Below are positions 35,581-47,032 of a stretch of DNA of 64,000 nt, in pieces. The stretch comes from Homarus americanus. Its lineage: Eukaryota; Arthropoda; Malacostraca; Decapoda; Nephropidae. The notes under the pieces are model-generated. The model saw nothing but the letters and a program-made list of their open reading frames with translations. It was not told the origin of the DNA and made no database searches. The translations under genes and the position numbers were made by a program. The first letter of the stretch is position 1. The number at the start of each line of letters is the position of its first letter. The stretch covers positions 134,501 to 198,500 of the forward strand of contig NW_024756415.1 of NCBI RefSeq assembly GCF_018991925.1, in the 5' to 3' direction.

Positions 35581-36370
35581 CCCGTCTCACCTCCCGGTAA
35601 TGGTTCACAACTGGGAATTTATTGACAAAAGTTTTCAAGAAAAACATTAATGAGTCTATTGTGCATTGGAAAATACGAGTGTGATGTGTACCAGGAAGTG
35701 ACCTAGTGTGTAGTTGCAGTGTTACCTTGTACTAGTGTCGGTGTGACCTAGTGTAGTGCCATTATGACCTAATTTACTTATACAATCATTCAGTTATTTG
35801 AAACTTATAAATGAAAAACCATTTTATGCAGAACGTATTTAAATGTTATCATAAAGATAATTAGTATTAAGCAGATCATGATATTAAATAAGCCAGGGAA
35901 ATTTCTATAGACATAACTAGTCGAGGAAATCACAAGAAAAATAACTCAAATTAAGAATTGTTTTTAAAGAAAATTATTAAATGAAAAAAAATGAATCATG
36001 AAAGTTACTAAATAGAGAAAATTACTCGAATTAAAAATTACGATGATAAGTGAATCTCTTCTTTATAAAAAATAACTTCAACTAGAACACTGTTAACTAA
36101 AAAAATACCTCATTATGAAAATTACTTCACCAAGAAAATTACCTCATCAAGAAAATCACTCCCGTAAATGAAGAAAATCACTCGAATCAAAATAAGACGA
36201 AATGAATAAAATTACTGAAGTGAAGATAATTACCAAGGTAAGAAATCTTGCAGGTAATAACTGACTCTCTCTCCTTCCTCTGCCATGCGTCTCTCTAATT
36301 AGGCGGGGAGCCCCTGTACAAACATAGCCTCCCTCTCCAAATTTGAAGAAAGTCAGCTCAAACAGAACTG
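35581..36370. other. AT-rich interval with degenerate AAAATTACT phrases
   Basis: From about 35900 to 36240, GAAAATTACTC(A/G)A(A/T) and similar phrases recur every 20-40 bp, suggesting a very old tandem array. About 35680-35770 repeats GTGACCTAGTGT. No gene recognised. Confidence 0.5.
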
Positions 36371-36780
36371 GACTGAGTGAAGGGTCCTCTGCCTTCTGTG
36401 AGTGTGTCAAGTGATTCGCTTTCTCTCAAGATCTTTCTCCTTTATACTTTCTCTCAAACCTTTCCGCTTTATCTCAATATCTTCTGTACTTTTCAGGATT
36501 TTTCTTTGCCTATTATGGTGTGTTTATGTACTTTCTATCGATTTTTAGTTTTCTATCAAGATCCTCAATGATTTCTCTCGGCATAGTCTGTACTTTTTCT
36601 CAAATTGTTCAGTACTTTCTACCACTATGCCCACTGCTTTCTCCTACTCTTACAAACAATTACAAACAACATTCTTTCTCTCAAAATCCTTATGGTATTT
36701 TCTTCTCCTTTCTCAAAATAATATCGCTACTTTCTAATGTCTCATAAGATCCTCACTACTTTCTTTCAAGAGAGATTCTG
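36371..36780. repeat. Degenerate CTTTCTCTCAAGATC-type array
   Basis: TTTCTCTCAA(A/G)A(T/C)C and TACTTTCT phrases recur with a period of roughly 25-35 bp through the block. Open plus-strand frames are compositional. Confidence 0.65.
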
Positions 36781-36889
36781 GAAGGTTACAGACACAACCA
36801 AGACGTCACACTGTCTGGCTGAAGGATGACGACACTACCTACATGTTTACAGTTCTCTGATGATTGTGTTTACGAACATTAAGGGACGC

Positions 36890-37320
36890 TGTAAACACAA
36901 ACATAAAGGGACTTCATGAACACAAACATCAAGGGACTTCATGAACACAAACACCAAGGGACTTCATGAACACAAACATCAAGGGACTTCATGAACACAA
37001 ACACCAAGGGACTTCATGAACACAAACACCAAGAGACTTCATGAACACAAACACCAAGGGACTTCATAAACACAAACACCAAGGGACTTCATGAACACAA
37101 ACACCAAGGGACTTCATGAACACAAACACCAAGGGACTTCATAAACACAAACACCAAGGGACTTCATAAACACAAACACCAAGGGACTTCATAAACACAA
37201 ACACCAAGGGACTTCATGAACACAAACATCAAGGGACTTCATGAACACAAACACCAAGGGACTTCATAAACACAAACACCAAGGGACTTCATGAACACAA
37301 ACACCAAGAGACATCAAGAC
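36890..37320. repeat. 25-bp tandem repeat, about 17 copies
   Basis: Unit AAGGGACTTCATGAACACAA plus ACACC. Variants ATAAACAC and ACATC are distributed in blocks, showing recent duplication of multi-unit segments. Confidence 0.96.
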
Positions 37321-38275
37321 ACTGTAAACAACCACTCTATAACTGGTGAGTAGTTTCAGCAGTTTACAGATCATCCCTTTCAGCAATTATTATTTTACAC
37401 CAATAATTAAAACGAAAAAAAGGTTCCAAGTCAAGTAAATCTTATAATAAAAAAAACAAGAAGTGAATTTTTCCGTATGTGAACATCGTAATGATCGTAC
37501 AGGAGTTGAAATAATCCTTACTATGAGACGGAGAAAATACTCTACTTTCCATAGACGTATAAACAAGAACAGGTACAGTAATTTACATGTTAATCATTGT
37601 ACACAAGCTATTGCAAAATTGTTTGAAAATAGATTAATGATTTCACAACATATACACAAGCTTTAAAAAAACATGAGTCAAACAAAATTTCTGTGACCAG
37701 GTGTAACGCCTTTTGTTGTCTTGGTGAAACAACGTCAGCATGAACTCAGGGCCTCACCAGCCGGCCAAGGGAGGGAGGGAGGCAAGGAAGGCCACGAGCA
37801 AAGCAATATGCTCTTTCTGCTCCGCTGTCAGACCATAAAAAAAGAGGAATGAAAAATAAATATATAGAAAAACCCGGGCTGGCTCCATCAACGCCGAGAG
37901 AGCCAATGAATTTCGACATCGCAGACGACTTTCCCCCGTGTGAAGCCAACCCACTACGTCTAAAACCGCCCGTATATAAACAGTACATAAGTGACTTGTA
38001 CACGGCAAGGAAGACTCACCCTTTTGCGGTAAACCCATAAGATCGAAAGCGTACTATCTCCCTCAGTCCCAAGTATCGTAGTCAGATGAATGACTCTGTT
38101 TACACTGGATGTTTCGGCGTGGTGAAACGCAGCCATACCCTATGTTACACTTATGGTCGAAAGTCAACCTCAAGTTGATGGTATCTCCTGCCTTGGTGTC
38201 GTATGTGGGGCAACACTATTCTGCCCCAGACCCGCAATTGTTGCTCTGGGCTACATTGTTTACAGTGAAGCGACC
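37321..38275. other. Unique interval, no gene recognised
   Basis: Plus frame 37849-38040 (starting MKNKYIEKPGLAP) and minus frame 37754-38038 are both ATG-initiated and overlap. Neither has a known domain. 37760-37800 is GGGAGG-rich. Confidence 0.4.
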
Positions 38276-38720
38276 TCAATGGTGACGGTGTTTGCTCGGG
38301 AGATGGTGAGAGAGTGGTGATAGGGAGAAGGGTGAGGATAGTTCATCGAGAGTGGTGATGGTGAGGTGCTGGTAACAGGGTGATCGCGGTGATGGTGAGG
38401 TATACAGTGCAAGGGTGACCTGTAAGAGGGTGATGATGATTCGAGAGTGATGTGTTGAAGTGATAGTGAGAATGACGACTATGATGATAATAGGGCAGGG
38501 AATAATAGTGAGTGTGATAGTGAGAGGGAGAGTAAACAGAGAGGTAATGTAAAGGGGAATTGGTAGGAATAACGAAGAAGGGGAGAGGTAGGAAAAAAGA
38601 AGGAGGGATGATGGAAATAGAGGGAAGGAAACCGAGGGAGGGAAATTATTAGAGAATGTAGAGGGAGGAGTAACAAGAGAAGAGTCAAGAGGAGGGAAGA
38701 CGATGGCAGTGAATGTTTGT
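38276..38720. repeat. G/A-rich GTGATGGTGAG-type degenerate repeats
   Basis: GTGATGGTGAGGT(G/A) phrases at 38280-38530, then AGAGGGAGG-rich sequence to 38700. The minus frames are compositional. Confidence 0.6.
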
Positions 38721-39804
38721 AATAATAACACAACATAATATAATATTCTACGAGCTGAGCGGACCAAAAACGAAATCATTGTGGCTGACGTACAGAAAAA
38801 TGCATTTGTCATGAGCTTACAAAAAAAATCCTATCTGTAACTGCAATGAACTAAAAATAAATAAATAAACTCCGAATTCAGATGAAAGAAACTAAATCGA
38901 GTCGATGAAAAAATGCCTATATATGACAAAAAACAATTATTTAAGGAAAAACAAAGGCGTTAACGGTGACCACAACAACATGAAATAGCAATAATAAAAC
39001 ACCAAAAATGTGCATAAATTCTGAATTTGAGTAGAGCAAAAAAAAAATGGAGTTTTGGTTTGAAAAATGAAATTTACATATATATTTCATCTTTCTCTTG
39101 TTCCGAAAACAGGCTACAGTACACCACCACCAACATTAACATAAAAATAACTAACTTTACAGACCTTGGTTTGTTAGTACCTGCACTACTGTATTCTTCG
39201 CTGAACCTACAGTTGTCAATAGCCATCACTATACGGTTCTGTATCCTCTGCTTTAATTCAATAGCTTACTAATTACTTTCTTCATCTTACTTCATCAGAA
39301 ACTTTAGTCCTCACCTGTATAAGATATGTACAGGTAGTACTCCTTTTGGACTATTGGTGTTTAGTCTTCACAGTATATCTGAACTGACCATCAACACAAG
39401 ATAATGTATCAGATAAACGTAATGTTACCACCCCTGAAATATACAGTTGTTGGGTACAGTCTGAAACTATGCTATTAAACCAATAAAATTCTTATCACTA
39501 AAACTAAAATACATAGTTACAGCTTCATGTACTGTATGTACTGTACTCACCTCATGTTCTTGTGCGTGTGTGTGTCAGAGGTGGCAGCTGTGCATGCCTA
39601 GGTTGTTCATCCCTGAAAATTTAAGAATATTTATTGATTAGTTTTGAGAAATGATTCTTTATTACTATTAATATTACTACTACTATTATTTTACGTGGCC
39701 TCCAGCCCCGCCCCCCCCCCCAATAGTAACACCTTCGCCGCCATTTTATTACCTTAAAATTAAATATCCTAATACATAAGTAGCTATCCTAGCTGTGTTG
39801 AGTT
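38721..39804. other. Unique interval; weak non-coding exon candidate at about 39548-39614 (-)
   Basis: On the minus strand ...AAATTTTCAG precedes GGATGAACAACCTAGGCATG... and the segment ends CATGAG before GTGAGTACAG. Splice signals are good, but all three frames carry stops, so at best a UTR exon. A C run lies at 39707-39721. Confidence 0.3.
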
Positions 39805-41135
39805 AGTTGAGCCGCAGATCTATGCGGCATTCAGTGACTGTTGCCTCATAGTCAATATCTGCAACTGTTGTCGGCTTTGGGGCCGATGCTCTCGTTCCCC
39901 CGAGGCAGAGCAAAGCAGACCTAAGGAGAGAGGACAGTCGACATCTCATCCAGGCTGTAACATAACTTCTGGGCTGCTGCTTGTTCGAATAGCACCTCCG
40001 CGAGTCTGGCGTAGAAGCATCTTGCACTTGGTCCCATCCCGCCAGAGGCTGTGAACACTAGAGGAGTGAAGCTGCCTTCATCAATGTTCTGAATTCTCTC
40101 CCCGTATGCCCATATCTTGTTGTTCTCGTTCCTCCTGTGTGCAGCATCGAGAGCTAAGTTACGGTGACATGCGGCCATGGGATAAAAAATCCTGATGTCG
40201 AAGAAGGCTCGCTGTCCCTGCGTCCAGAATCCTCGAGCACTGACGTCAACACGGGCTTCGTCGGATGTGTTTGAAGTCCTATGTTGGAAATTCTCACCGT
40301 CCAATGGAAGGAGGGTCGGTTTTACCCTGACATCACGACCAATTTCCTTTAACATATTGCTGTGAGATCCCTTACTTCGTCATGCCTAATACATATGAAG
40401 CCCCCTTTCTTGCACACCATGGCGTGATCGACGTCATAGGAAGCACCACACACGCATTGGGAGAGCAAACCTTCTACTGGCCGACCGTACCTTAGAGCAA
40501 TGGCATCTGTAAATTCTGGTTTATTAAGACTGAAACCATTTGCCCTTATCGGTAACTTAGTTAACCAGTTCGAGGCGCCCACCTCCTGCGCTATAGCTAC
40601 TTTTTTTTCAACTTCTCTGGTACTTGCAGCATCAATTGCTGCAACTTATCACTTTGGCCGTGCTGTCGTAATGGACCGTCGAATCTTGTTTACTTCACTG
40701 GTATCCACCTCCCCTGTTGCGTTCTGAGCTATTATGTGGTCCGTGAGAGCTGCCGTGAGCTTAACGGAGTTTTGATGTTCGGTGGCAACAATCTCCTCTG
40801 GATTGGTTAATCCCATTCCTCCCAGTCTTGGTGGTAGTGCAAGCAGTGATCTTTCTGCTGGGGTTAAGTGAAGATGTTTCACTAATTTGGGAACGAAATT
40901 GACGCTGATAGCTTCTTCCAGAGGGTGGAGGAGGGGTCCGATATCAGGGATAGTGCGCATCAGGTAGTTCCAGCGATGCTTGACTCCATGGGAGAAAGCC
41001 GCATGTGGCTCTGTGTTAGCAATATCAGACAGAGTTTGGATTTCCCTAACCCACTCATTCACCTTTCCCGTTACGTACTCGGTCTTGAAGTCCGTCGTGC
41101 CGATTACTGCGCCTTCTACTGTTACGACCTAGTAT
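39805..41135 (-). pseudogene. Reverse-transcriptase C-terminal fragment with Zn/nuclease-like tail
   Basis: Minus-strand relic of a retroelement polyprotein, frameshifted at about 40655, 40355 and 39960. It begins VVTVEGAVIGTTDFKTEYVT (about 41075-41130), continues KVNEWVREIQTLSDIA, HGVKHRWNYLMRTIP and ERSLLALPPRLGGMGLTNPE (thumb-like region), then NWLTKLPIRANGFSLNKPEF. A Cys/His block follows, CVCGASYDVDHAMVCKKGGF then IRHDEVRD (about 40355-40465), and finally DEARVDVSARGFW with RAFFDIRIFYP, FTPLVFTASGGMG and RCRLSSLLRSALLCLGGTR. The Asp-rich DEARVD...FFDIR pattern recalls restriction-like PD-(D/E)xK nucleases, but that is inference. I know this C-terminal module from many invertebrate RT-like predicted proteins; its clade is uncertain. 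The catalytic RT core is missing. Confidence 0.8.
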
Positions 41136-41179
41136 TACAACAAAAAGATGACTATGGCTATATTGAGTCGAGGTTTATT

Positions 41180-41185
41180 AATAAC

Positions 41186-41230
<45 letters not shown>

Positions 41231-41231
41231 T
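41180..41231. repeat. (AAT)n microsatellite
   Basis: About 48 bp of AAT, roughly 45 bp beyond the N-terminal break of the RT fragment. Confidence 0.95.
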
Positions 41232-42135
41232 CAGAGTCAAATATCGTAAGCCATAATCCTATTACAGCAGTGCAATTCATGTTTTAGTACAAAAATCCTA
41301 AAAAATATTTTTTTTTGTTAGCGAAAAAATGAATCGCATTATCATTTAATCAAAACATACCCAAAAAATCGTTGTTTTTATATTCTTTAATTTCTGTTTC
41401 TGCTTCAGAAATTATTACAATTCAGAGGAGATTATCATGTAACATAATGTTTGCTTCATTCAAGATAAAATAACAATAATCCGTACTCAATATACTGTCT
41501 TAAAATACTGTACCCGGGTATAGTTCTCTTTGTTTACATGTGGATGGCACGCGTGGCAATTACAATCCGGAACACAGAACAGTATCATTTTTCTTAAAAA
41601 AAAATAACATTATTTGTGTATCACTGCACTATATAGTTCCTGCATCACGATTATTTACCAGACACTGGACACACGACAGCTCTCACGGATGAGCTCTGAC
41701 GGGCAAAAAAAAAAAAAAAAATGAAAACACCAAAAGTTGTCCGAAAGACATGCTTCCACGCGGCCATAACAATAATAATGAAATAATTATAATAATAATA
41801 ATAATAATAATAATGGATGATAATGACGTATAAGTAAACGAAGAAATTGATGATAACGGCGAATAAGAAAATGAGGAAATTGACGATAATGACGTAAAAG
41901 TAAACGAGAAATTGATGATAACGACAAATTAATAAGGTAATGAATAAGACGAGGTGAACTATGATTCATCAAGGCCAAATTGCTGTTGTTTTATTTGAAG
42001 TGAATAACAAGGGGGAGGAGGAGGGAGTCGAGGTGCTGGTACCGTTGCTGTTTATTGAACGAAACATCAAAGTGACGATTGTTTTAATGAAGGTTTAGTT
42101 TCTGTTTGAAGCGAGTCAGTCTCGTTATTATTGGT
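41232..42135. other. AT-rich interval with an internal duplication
   Basis: AAT run at about 41790-41815. Then GATAATGACGTA(T/A)AAGTAAAC with GAAATTGATGATAACG appears twice (41817-41860 and 41884-41925). No gene recognised. Confidence 0.5.
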
Positions 42136-42159
42136 GAAAGAGAGTACCATTTGTTTTTC

Positions 42160-42302
42160 TCTCTCTCTCTCTCTCTCTCTCTTCTTTCTTTCTCGATTTT
42201 ATTATGTACATTTAACTGTTATCTGTATATATAACTGATTCACTTTACATGAATTTGTTTTATCTTTTAACTACTTGATATTATTCTCTCTCTCTCTCTC
42301 CC
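42160..42302. repeat. Short (CT)n microsatellites
   Basis: CT runs at about 42160-42182 and 42285-42301. Confidence 0.9.
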
Positions 42303-42329
42303 TCATCATCTTATTAACACCTGTTCCTT

Positions 42330-42975
42330 GTTATTTAATTATCAAAGTCTTCATCTTCCTAACCCCCCACTCCCAAGTCCTTCGCTCTCACTAACACTCC
42401 CTTCAGCAATCCCTCCTCCCTCTCATCACCTCCTCACCCTCTCCAACTTCCCCTCCCTTATTTGCCTCACCCCCCCACCAGCCTTTTCTCCTCCCCTTTC
42501 TTTCTCCTTTTTCACTTCATACTCCTCAGCTGAACCCACTCCTTACCTCTCACCCCGACCTATCCTCCTCTCAAACAAACCCACCTCCACCCCTCCTACC
42601 TCTCACCCTGACCTATCCTCCCTCTCAAACAACTGACCCACCCTCCACCCACTCCTTACCTCTCACCCCTGACCTATCCTCCCTCTCAAACAACTGACCC
42701 ACCCCACCACCAACTCCTACCTATCACCCCTGACCTATCCTCCTCTCAAACAACTGACCCACCCTCCACCCACTCCTTACCTCTCACCCCGACCTATCCT
42801 CCCTCTCAAACAACTGACCCACCCCCTCCACCCACTCCTTACCTCTCACCCCGACCTATCCTCCCTCTCAAACAACTGACCCACCCTCCACCCCTCCTTA
42901 CCTCTCACCCCGACCTATCCTCCCTCTCAAACAACTGACCCACCCCCCTCCACCCACTCCTTACCTCTCACACCA
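42330..42975. repeat. 60-bp tandem repeat, about 7 copies, with C-rich flank
   Basis: Unit includes TACCTCTCACCCCGACCTAT, CCTCCCTCTCAAACAACTGA and CCCACCCTCCACCCACTCC. Copies begin at about 42535 and end at 42970. 42360-42530 is C/T-rich without clear periodicity. Confidence 0.93.
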
Positions 42976-43240
42976 TTCATCACTTCTCACCCAACGAAAC
43001 ACAAAGTCACAGTTTTATCACTAAGCGTGCGTATATCGAGGCATGTTTCTGTTGCCGGCTATTACAACTGGTATAAAAACTCTCTCTAACAGTTGATGTT
43101 TCTTATTACTTGACACTGAACGATAACTAATGGAAGTGAAATTATTTTATGTGTGTGTTTGGGAATTTTCCACGTTGTAAAAAATCAATTTCAGGCTGTA
43201 GATTTTTTCCCATGCGATCATTTTACACACACGCATACCT

Positions 43241-43245
<5 letters not shown>

Positions 43246-43327
<82 letters not shown>

Positions 43328-43330
43328 ACC
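43246..43330. repeat. (CT)n/(CA)n compound microsatellite
   Basis: CT at about 43251-43283 immediately followed by CA at 43286-43322. Confidence 0.95.
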
Positions 43331-43339
43331 ATCGCAATT

Positions 43340-44105
43340 ATTCTATAGCCTATAGTAATTAATACGATACAATAATTGTATTTATAGATTACAGTGATTA
43401 TTTTACAGACTACAGTAAATATTTTACAAATTAAAGCATTAAATACAATACGTTAATTATTCCATAGACCAAAGGAACGAAAATACTGTATAGTAATTAT
43501 TTCACAGTGCTCTAATAATTATTTTTATCGACTACTGTAATTATTTTACAGATTGCAGTATTTAAACCAATTAAGGTAATTATCTCACACACTACAATAA
43601 TACTACTGTATCTCATCAATATATATTTCCAAGAATTACTTTCCGACCTGAAATAAATATTAACTTGCTTTAAAGGGGAATAATTATTTTACGTTATATT
43701 ATCTTACAACATACCGCAATTATTTTACCCGCCAGATTAATTATTTTACACACTACTGTAATTATTTACAAGGTTCAAAATTCCGTTACACGCTACAGAA
43801 ATTATCTTATAGACTATAGCAATAATTTTACACTAAAATAATTATTGTACACGCTGTAAGAATTACAATTAGTTTACACAATATCAATTATTTTACACTA
43901 GTTATTATACTCCATAACACTTATTATACACGATACAGTAATTATTTTACACTACAATAATAATTTCAGACAAATGCAACACACTAAAGAATTTATTTTA
44001 CAAATGACAGTAATTACACATCAATTACATTACAATAATTAAGACATTGCAGTTATTACTTTAAGACGACAGTAATTATCCTAAAATACTACAGTAAAAA
44101 CTTTT
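43340..44105. repeat. Degenerate AATTATTTTACA(N)ACTACAGT array
   Basis: (T)AATTATTTTACA and ACTACAGTA recur dozens of times over about 760 bp with variable 18-35-bp spacing. Similarity to a consensus is high within the motif and poor between. No open frames. Confidence 0.7.
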
Positions 44106-44159
44106 ATTAATATTAATATTTAGCACATATAAAGAGACTGATAAATAACGATAAACAAG

Positions 44160-44178
44160 TACACACACACACACACAC
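44160..44178. repeat. Short (AC)n microsatellite
   Basis: Nine AC units. Confidence 0.9.
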
Positions 44179-44555
44179 GGCCATGTATGCAAATGGTGTT
44201 TGTACACAGGTGAGAAACACAATGGCAGGCAGCTGGTCCTCTTGACTCTAGTGTAGTGTTATTAGTCCATCACGCCCAGGTGTTCTGCCTCACCCCCACA
44301 CCATAGTGCCATCAAACTAGTCTTATGGCGCTGTTTGTCTGTGAGTGGCATCTTATAGCCGTGCGGCACTGTTGGCCCTGAGTGGCACCCTGTGGCTGTG
44401 TTACTGTAATATCTGAGCGATAACTTGTAGCCGTGTAGGACTGTAAGTTGTGCCTGTCGTGTGGCACTGTAAAGATCTGTGTGGCATTAAATATAGTGGC
44501 TGAGTCACTCAGGCATTGATTGACTGGATCTAAAGGACTCGCATTACCTGTGCAA

Positions 44556-44557
<2 letters not shown>
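44179..44557. repeat. Degenerate GTGTGGCACTGT-type array
   Basis: Between about 44325 and 44490 the phrases TAGCCGTG(C/T)(G/A)G(G/C)ACTGT and TGAGTGGCA(T/C)C recur roughly every 55-60 bp. Diverged minisatellite; no gene. Confidence 0.5.

Positions 44558-44634
<77 letters not shown>
44558..44634. repeat. (GA)n microsatellite
   Basis: About 77 bp of GA. Confidence 0.97.
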
Positions 44635-44635
<1 letters not shown>

Positions 44636-45123
44636 AGTAGTCTGGCAACACCCTCCCCTAACATTTGGCGGCGTCCTTGAAGCTCACACCTGGCCTAATT
44701 AACGTCATTATCTGTGTTAGCTGCGAAGGTGGGAGGTAATTATCAGAGGCTGAGGCCATCAATCACCTGACACTTACCTGCCGTGTTATTAGTGTCTCTG
44801 GCCCCAGTGCTGTCTAGCGTTGATTAGATTATGTGATTTATTCAGTATCAACAAAACAGGTAGGGGTTCAGCTACAGGACAGGTGTATGCATAGTTACAG
44901 GTACTGGTGACAGCTAGCGATGTACATTGAGGTTCAGTTACAGAACAATAATAAGCGTGTGCACAGTTACAGGTACAGTAATAGCTACAGGAAGAGGATA
45001 GCTACAAGTATTACACAGACATTAACACAGTTACAGGAACAGACGTAGGTATAAATGCATACGGCCCAGTACAGGTGTGGTTATAGGTACACATAGAAAT
45101 ATAATTTACCCAGAAACAATATT
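44635..45123. repeat. Unique sequence then degenerate GTTACAGGTAC array
   Basis: From about 44850 to 45095, AGTTACAGGTAC, AGCTACAGGA and similar phrases recur at 20-35 bp spacing. Third example in this window of a decayed A/T/C/G-balanced array. Confidence 0.55.

Positions 45124-45169
<46 letters not shown>
45124..45169. repeat. (AC)n microsatellite
   Basis: AC run of about 45 bp. Confidence 0.96.
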
Positions 45170-45264
45170 TTACACACTTGTCAACCACCAGCGAGGCAAG
45201 ACGTGTCCTGAAGGCGCTCCCAGTTTGAGCAGCCAGGCCGAGTCTGTTTGCCCCCCCCCCCTCC

Positions 45265-45668
45265 TTCTGCTATATAAGAATATAAGAACATAAGAAAATA
45301 AGGAGTCTGCAATAGGCCGGTTGGCCTGTGCATGGCAGCTCCTGTCGAGAGTTACTACCACTCTCTATCATCCATGAATCTATTCAGCCTCATTTTGAAA
45401 CTTTCCAGCACTTACTACAAAGTTGCTAAACTTGTCCCACTCGTCCACCACCCTATTTGTGAACCAGTTCCTTCCTATCTCCCTCCTAAACCTAAACTTA
45501 TCCAACTTAAATCCGTTGCTCCGAGTCCTATCCTGCTCGGATATTATAAGAACGTTATCTATATCCCCTTTACTGATTCCTTTCACCCACTTAAATACTT
45601 CTATCATATCTCCCCGCACTCTTCGTCTTTCTAGGGAATGCAAGTTTAGTTTCTTTAACCTATCCTGA
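45265..45668 (-). mobile_element. CR1-type LINE 3' end, copy B (5'-truncated)
   Basis: Minus strand. The frame starts abruptly at DRLKKLNLHSLERRRVRGDM, then KLDKFRFRREIG and FTNRVVDEWDKFSNFVVSA, with a frameshift before the end so that the true stop is lost. The 3' end is CTCCTTATTTTCTTATGTTC followed by TTATATTCTTATA, the short tail repeat typical of CR1-type elements. It lies directly downstream of copy A's tail in the same orientation. Divergence from copy A at many residues shows a different subfamily or separate insertion. Confidence 0.85.
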
Positions 45669-46330
45669 TATAAGAACATAAGAATGGAGGAAACTGCAGC
45701 GGGCCTATTGGCCCATACTGGGCAGTCCCGTTTACACCCAACCCCTCTTACTCATATAAGCATCCAACCTATGTTTGAAGCTATCCAGCGTATTCGAGTT
45801 AATGATGATATTTGGAAACTTGTTCCATTCATCCACTACTCTGTTTCCAAACCAGTGTTTACCAATTTGGCGCCAAAATCTAAATTTGTCTAATTTAAAA
45901 CCATTGTTACGAGTTCGCTCCTGGTTGGATAGTTTGAGTATCTTTGTAATGTCCCCTTTGTTTAGCCCTGACTTCCATTTATACACCTCTATCATGTCGC
46001 CCCTCGCTCTACGTCTCTCAAGGGAGTGCAAATTAAGATGCTTTAACCTGTCTCTGTACTCAAGGTTCCTAATGCCCGGGATTAGTCTTGTCATTCTCCT
46101 CTGAATTCTTTCCAAGGATTCTATATCCATTCTGTAATACGGTGACCAGAACTGAACTGCGTAATCCAGGTGTGGTCTCACAAGAGCAAGATACAGTTTT
46201 AGGATGACCTCGCTAGTCTTGTAACTAACACTCCTTGGTATGAACCCAAGTACTTTATTAGCCTTGTCACGAGCAAAAACACATTGTTTACTTGGCTTAA
46301 GGTTCCTACTTATCATTACTGATTGCTATA
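45669..46330 (-). mobile_element. CR1-type LINE 3' end, copy A (5'-truncated)
   Basis: Minus-strand 194-codon open frame (45732-46316) encoding the C-terminus of a CR1-like ORF2: CVFARDKANKVLGFIPRSVS, then EVILKLYLALVRPHLDYAVQ, FWSPYYRMDIESLERIQRRM, LKHLNLHSLERRRARGDMIE and a terminal FKHRLDAYMSKRGWV-stop. A roughly 60-bp 3' UTR ends CCATTCTTATGTTCTTATA. No stop or frameshift in 194 codons, so it is the least decayed coding fragment in the window. The reverse transcriptase core and endonuclease are absent. A further TTCTTATA just upstream (46323-46331) may be the tail of a third copy into which A inserted. Confidence 0.9.
45732..46316 (-). pseudogene. CR1-like ORF2 C-terminal fragment
   Basis: The coding part of copy A. 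The first Met (46316) is internal to the original protein and not a true start; an in-frame stop lies just upstream where the element is truncated. The region is post-RT (thumb/C-terminal) sequence and carries no catalytic motif. It cannot function alone. Confidence 0.85.
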
Positions 46331-46535
46331 AGAACAGCCCGGTCCCAACCATCGTAAAAATTATCAACACCTAATTATTATATTCTGTATCATATTTGTA
46401 TCACTTATGTTACTTGTATATCATTTGTCAATCAAGAGACCCATTCCCCAATTATGTAATTGTATATTTTCAGCCTTCCGGCTGCCATGCTCTTTCAATA
46501 AACCGTTAATTATTATTATTATTATTATTATTACA
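46331..46535 (+). mobile_element. Retroelement 3' end with AATAAA and (ATT)n tail
   Basis: TTTTCAGCCTTCCGGCTGCC then ATGCTCTTTCAATAAACCGTT runs into ATT repeats (46507-46530). AATAAA just before a trinucleotide tail indicates an RNA-derived 3' end. The family is not recognised. Confidence 0.55.
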
Positions 46536-46984
46536 CACACACACGAAACACAGACGCTGCTACATTATGCTTCAGATCCAACACTAAGAAAAAATAAGTC
46601 ATTACAACGTTGTGTCTGCAAGCATTATTTTTCAGTCAGTGATTGAGTGAATCAGTTAAAAGGACATAATGAGTTGAATTTGCAGCCAAGAGAACCAATT
46701 AAGAATTACATGTCACTATAATCAATTAAATGAGTGATGTTATCCTTTGTACTATCTCACTAGAGAGAGAGAGAGAGCAAAATAAAGAAAGGATTAAAGG
46801 TGGAACAGCACAATCCGTCAAAATCTCTCTGACATTATTCGCTTTACACAGTCAAAAATGTCCATCCTCTACTTTTATTCCATTACTTGATAATCCAAGA
46901 TAAATTATTTTAATGCCTGTTGAGCCGCGACATATTGGTTCAGATTTCCGTATACTGTACAAATTTCTTTTTCTTTATAACGGA
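46536..46984. other. Unique interval, no gene recognised
   Basis: Short GA run at about 46764-46777. Otherwise ordinary AT-rich sequence. Confidence 0.5.
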
Positions 46985-47032
46985 AACCCAACCTAACCTA
47001 ACCTAACCCAACCTAAGCTAACTTAACCTATC
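46985..47032 (-). repeat. Interstitial telomere-like CCTAA tract
   Basis: CCAACCTAACCTAACCTAAC with CCCAACCTAAGC variants. C-strand-forward orientation. Confidence 0.9.

Noticed and set aside
36890..37320. Regular 25-bp direct repeats considered as a CRISPR array
   Set aside because: Repeats are contiguous with no unique spacers, and the window is clearly eukaryotic. The same applies to the 19-, 31- and 50-bp arrays.
37754..38040. Overlapping ATG-initiated ORFs on both strands (95 and 64 codons)
   Set aside because: No domain, no codon-usage or splice support, and they overlap antisense. Kept only as a note in the interval entry.
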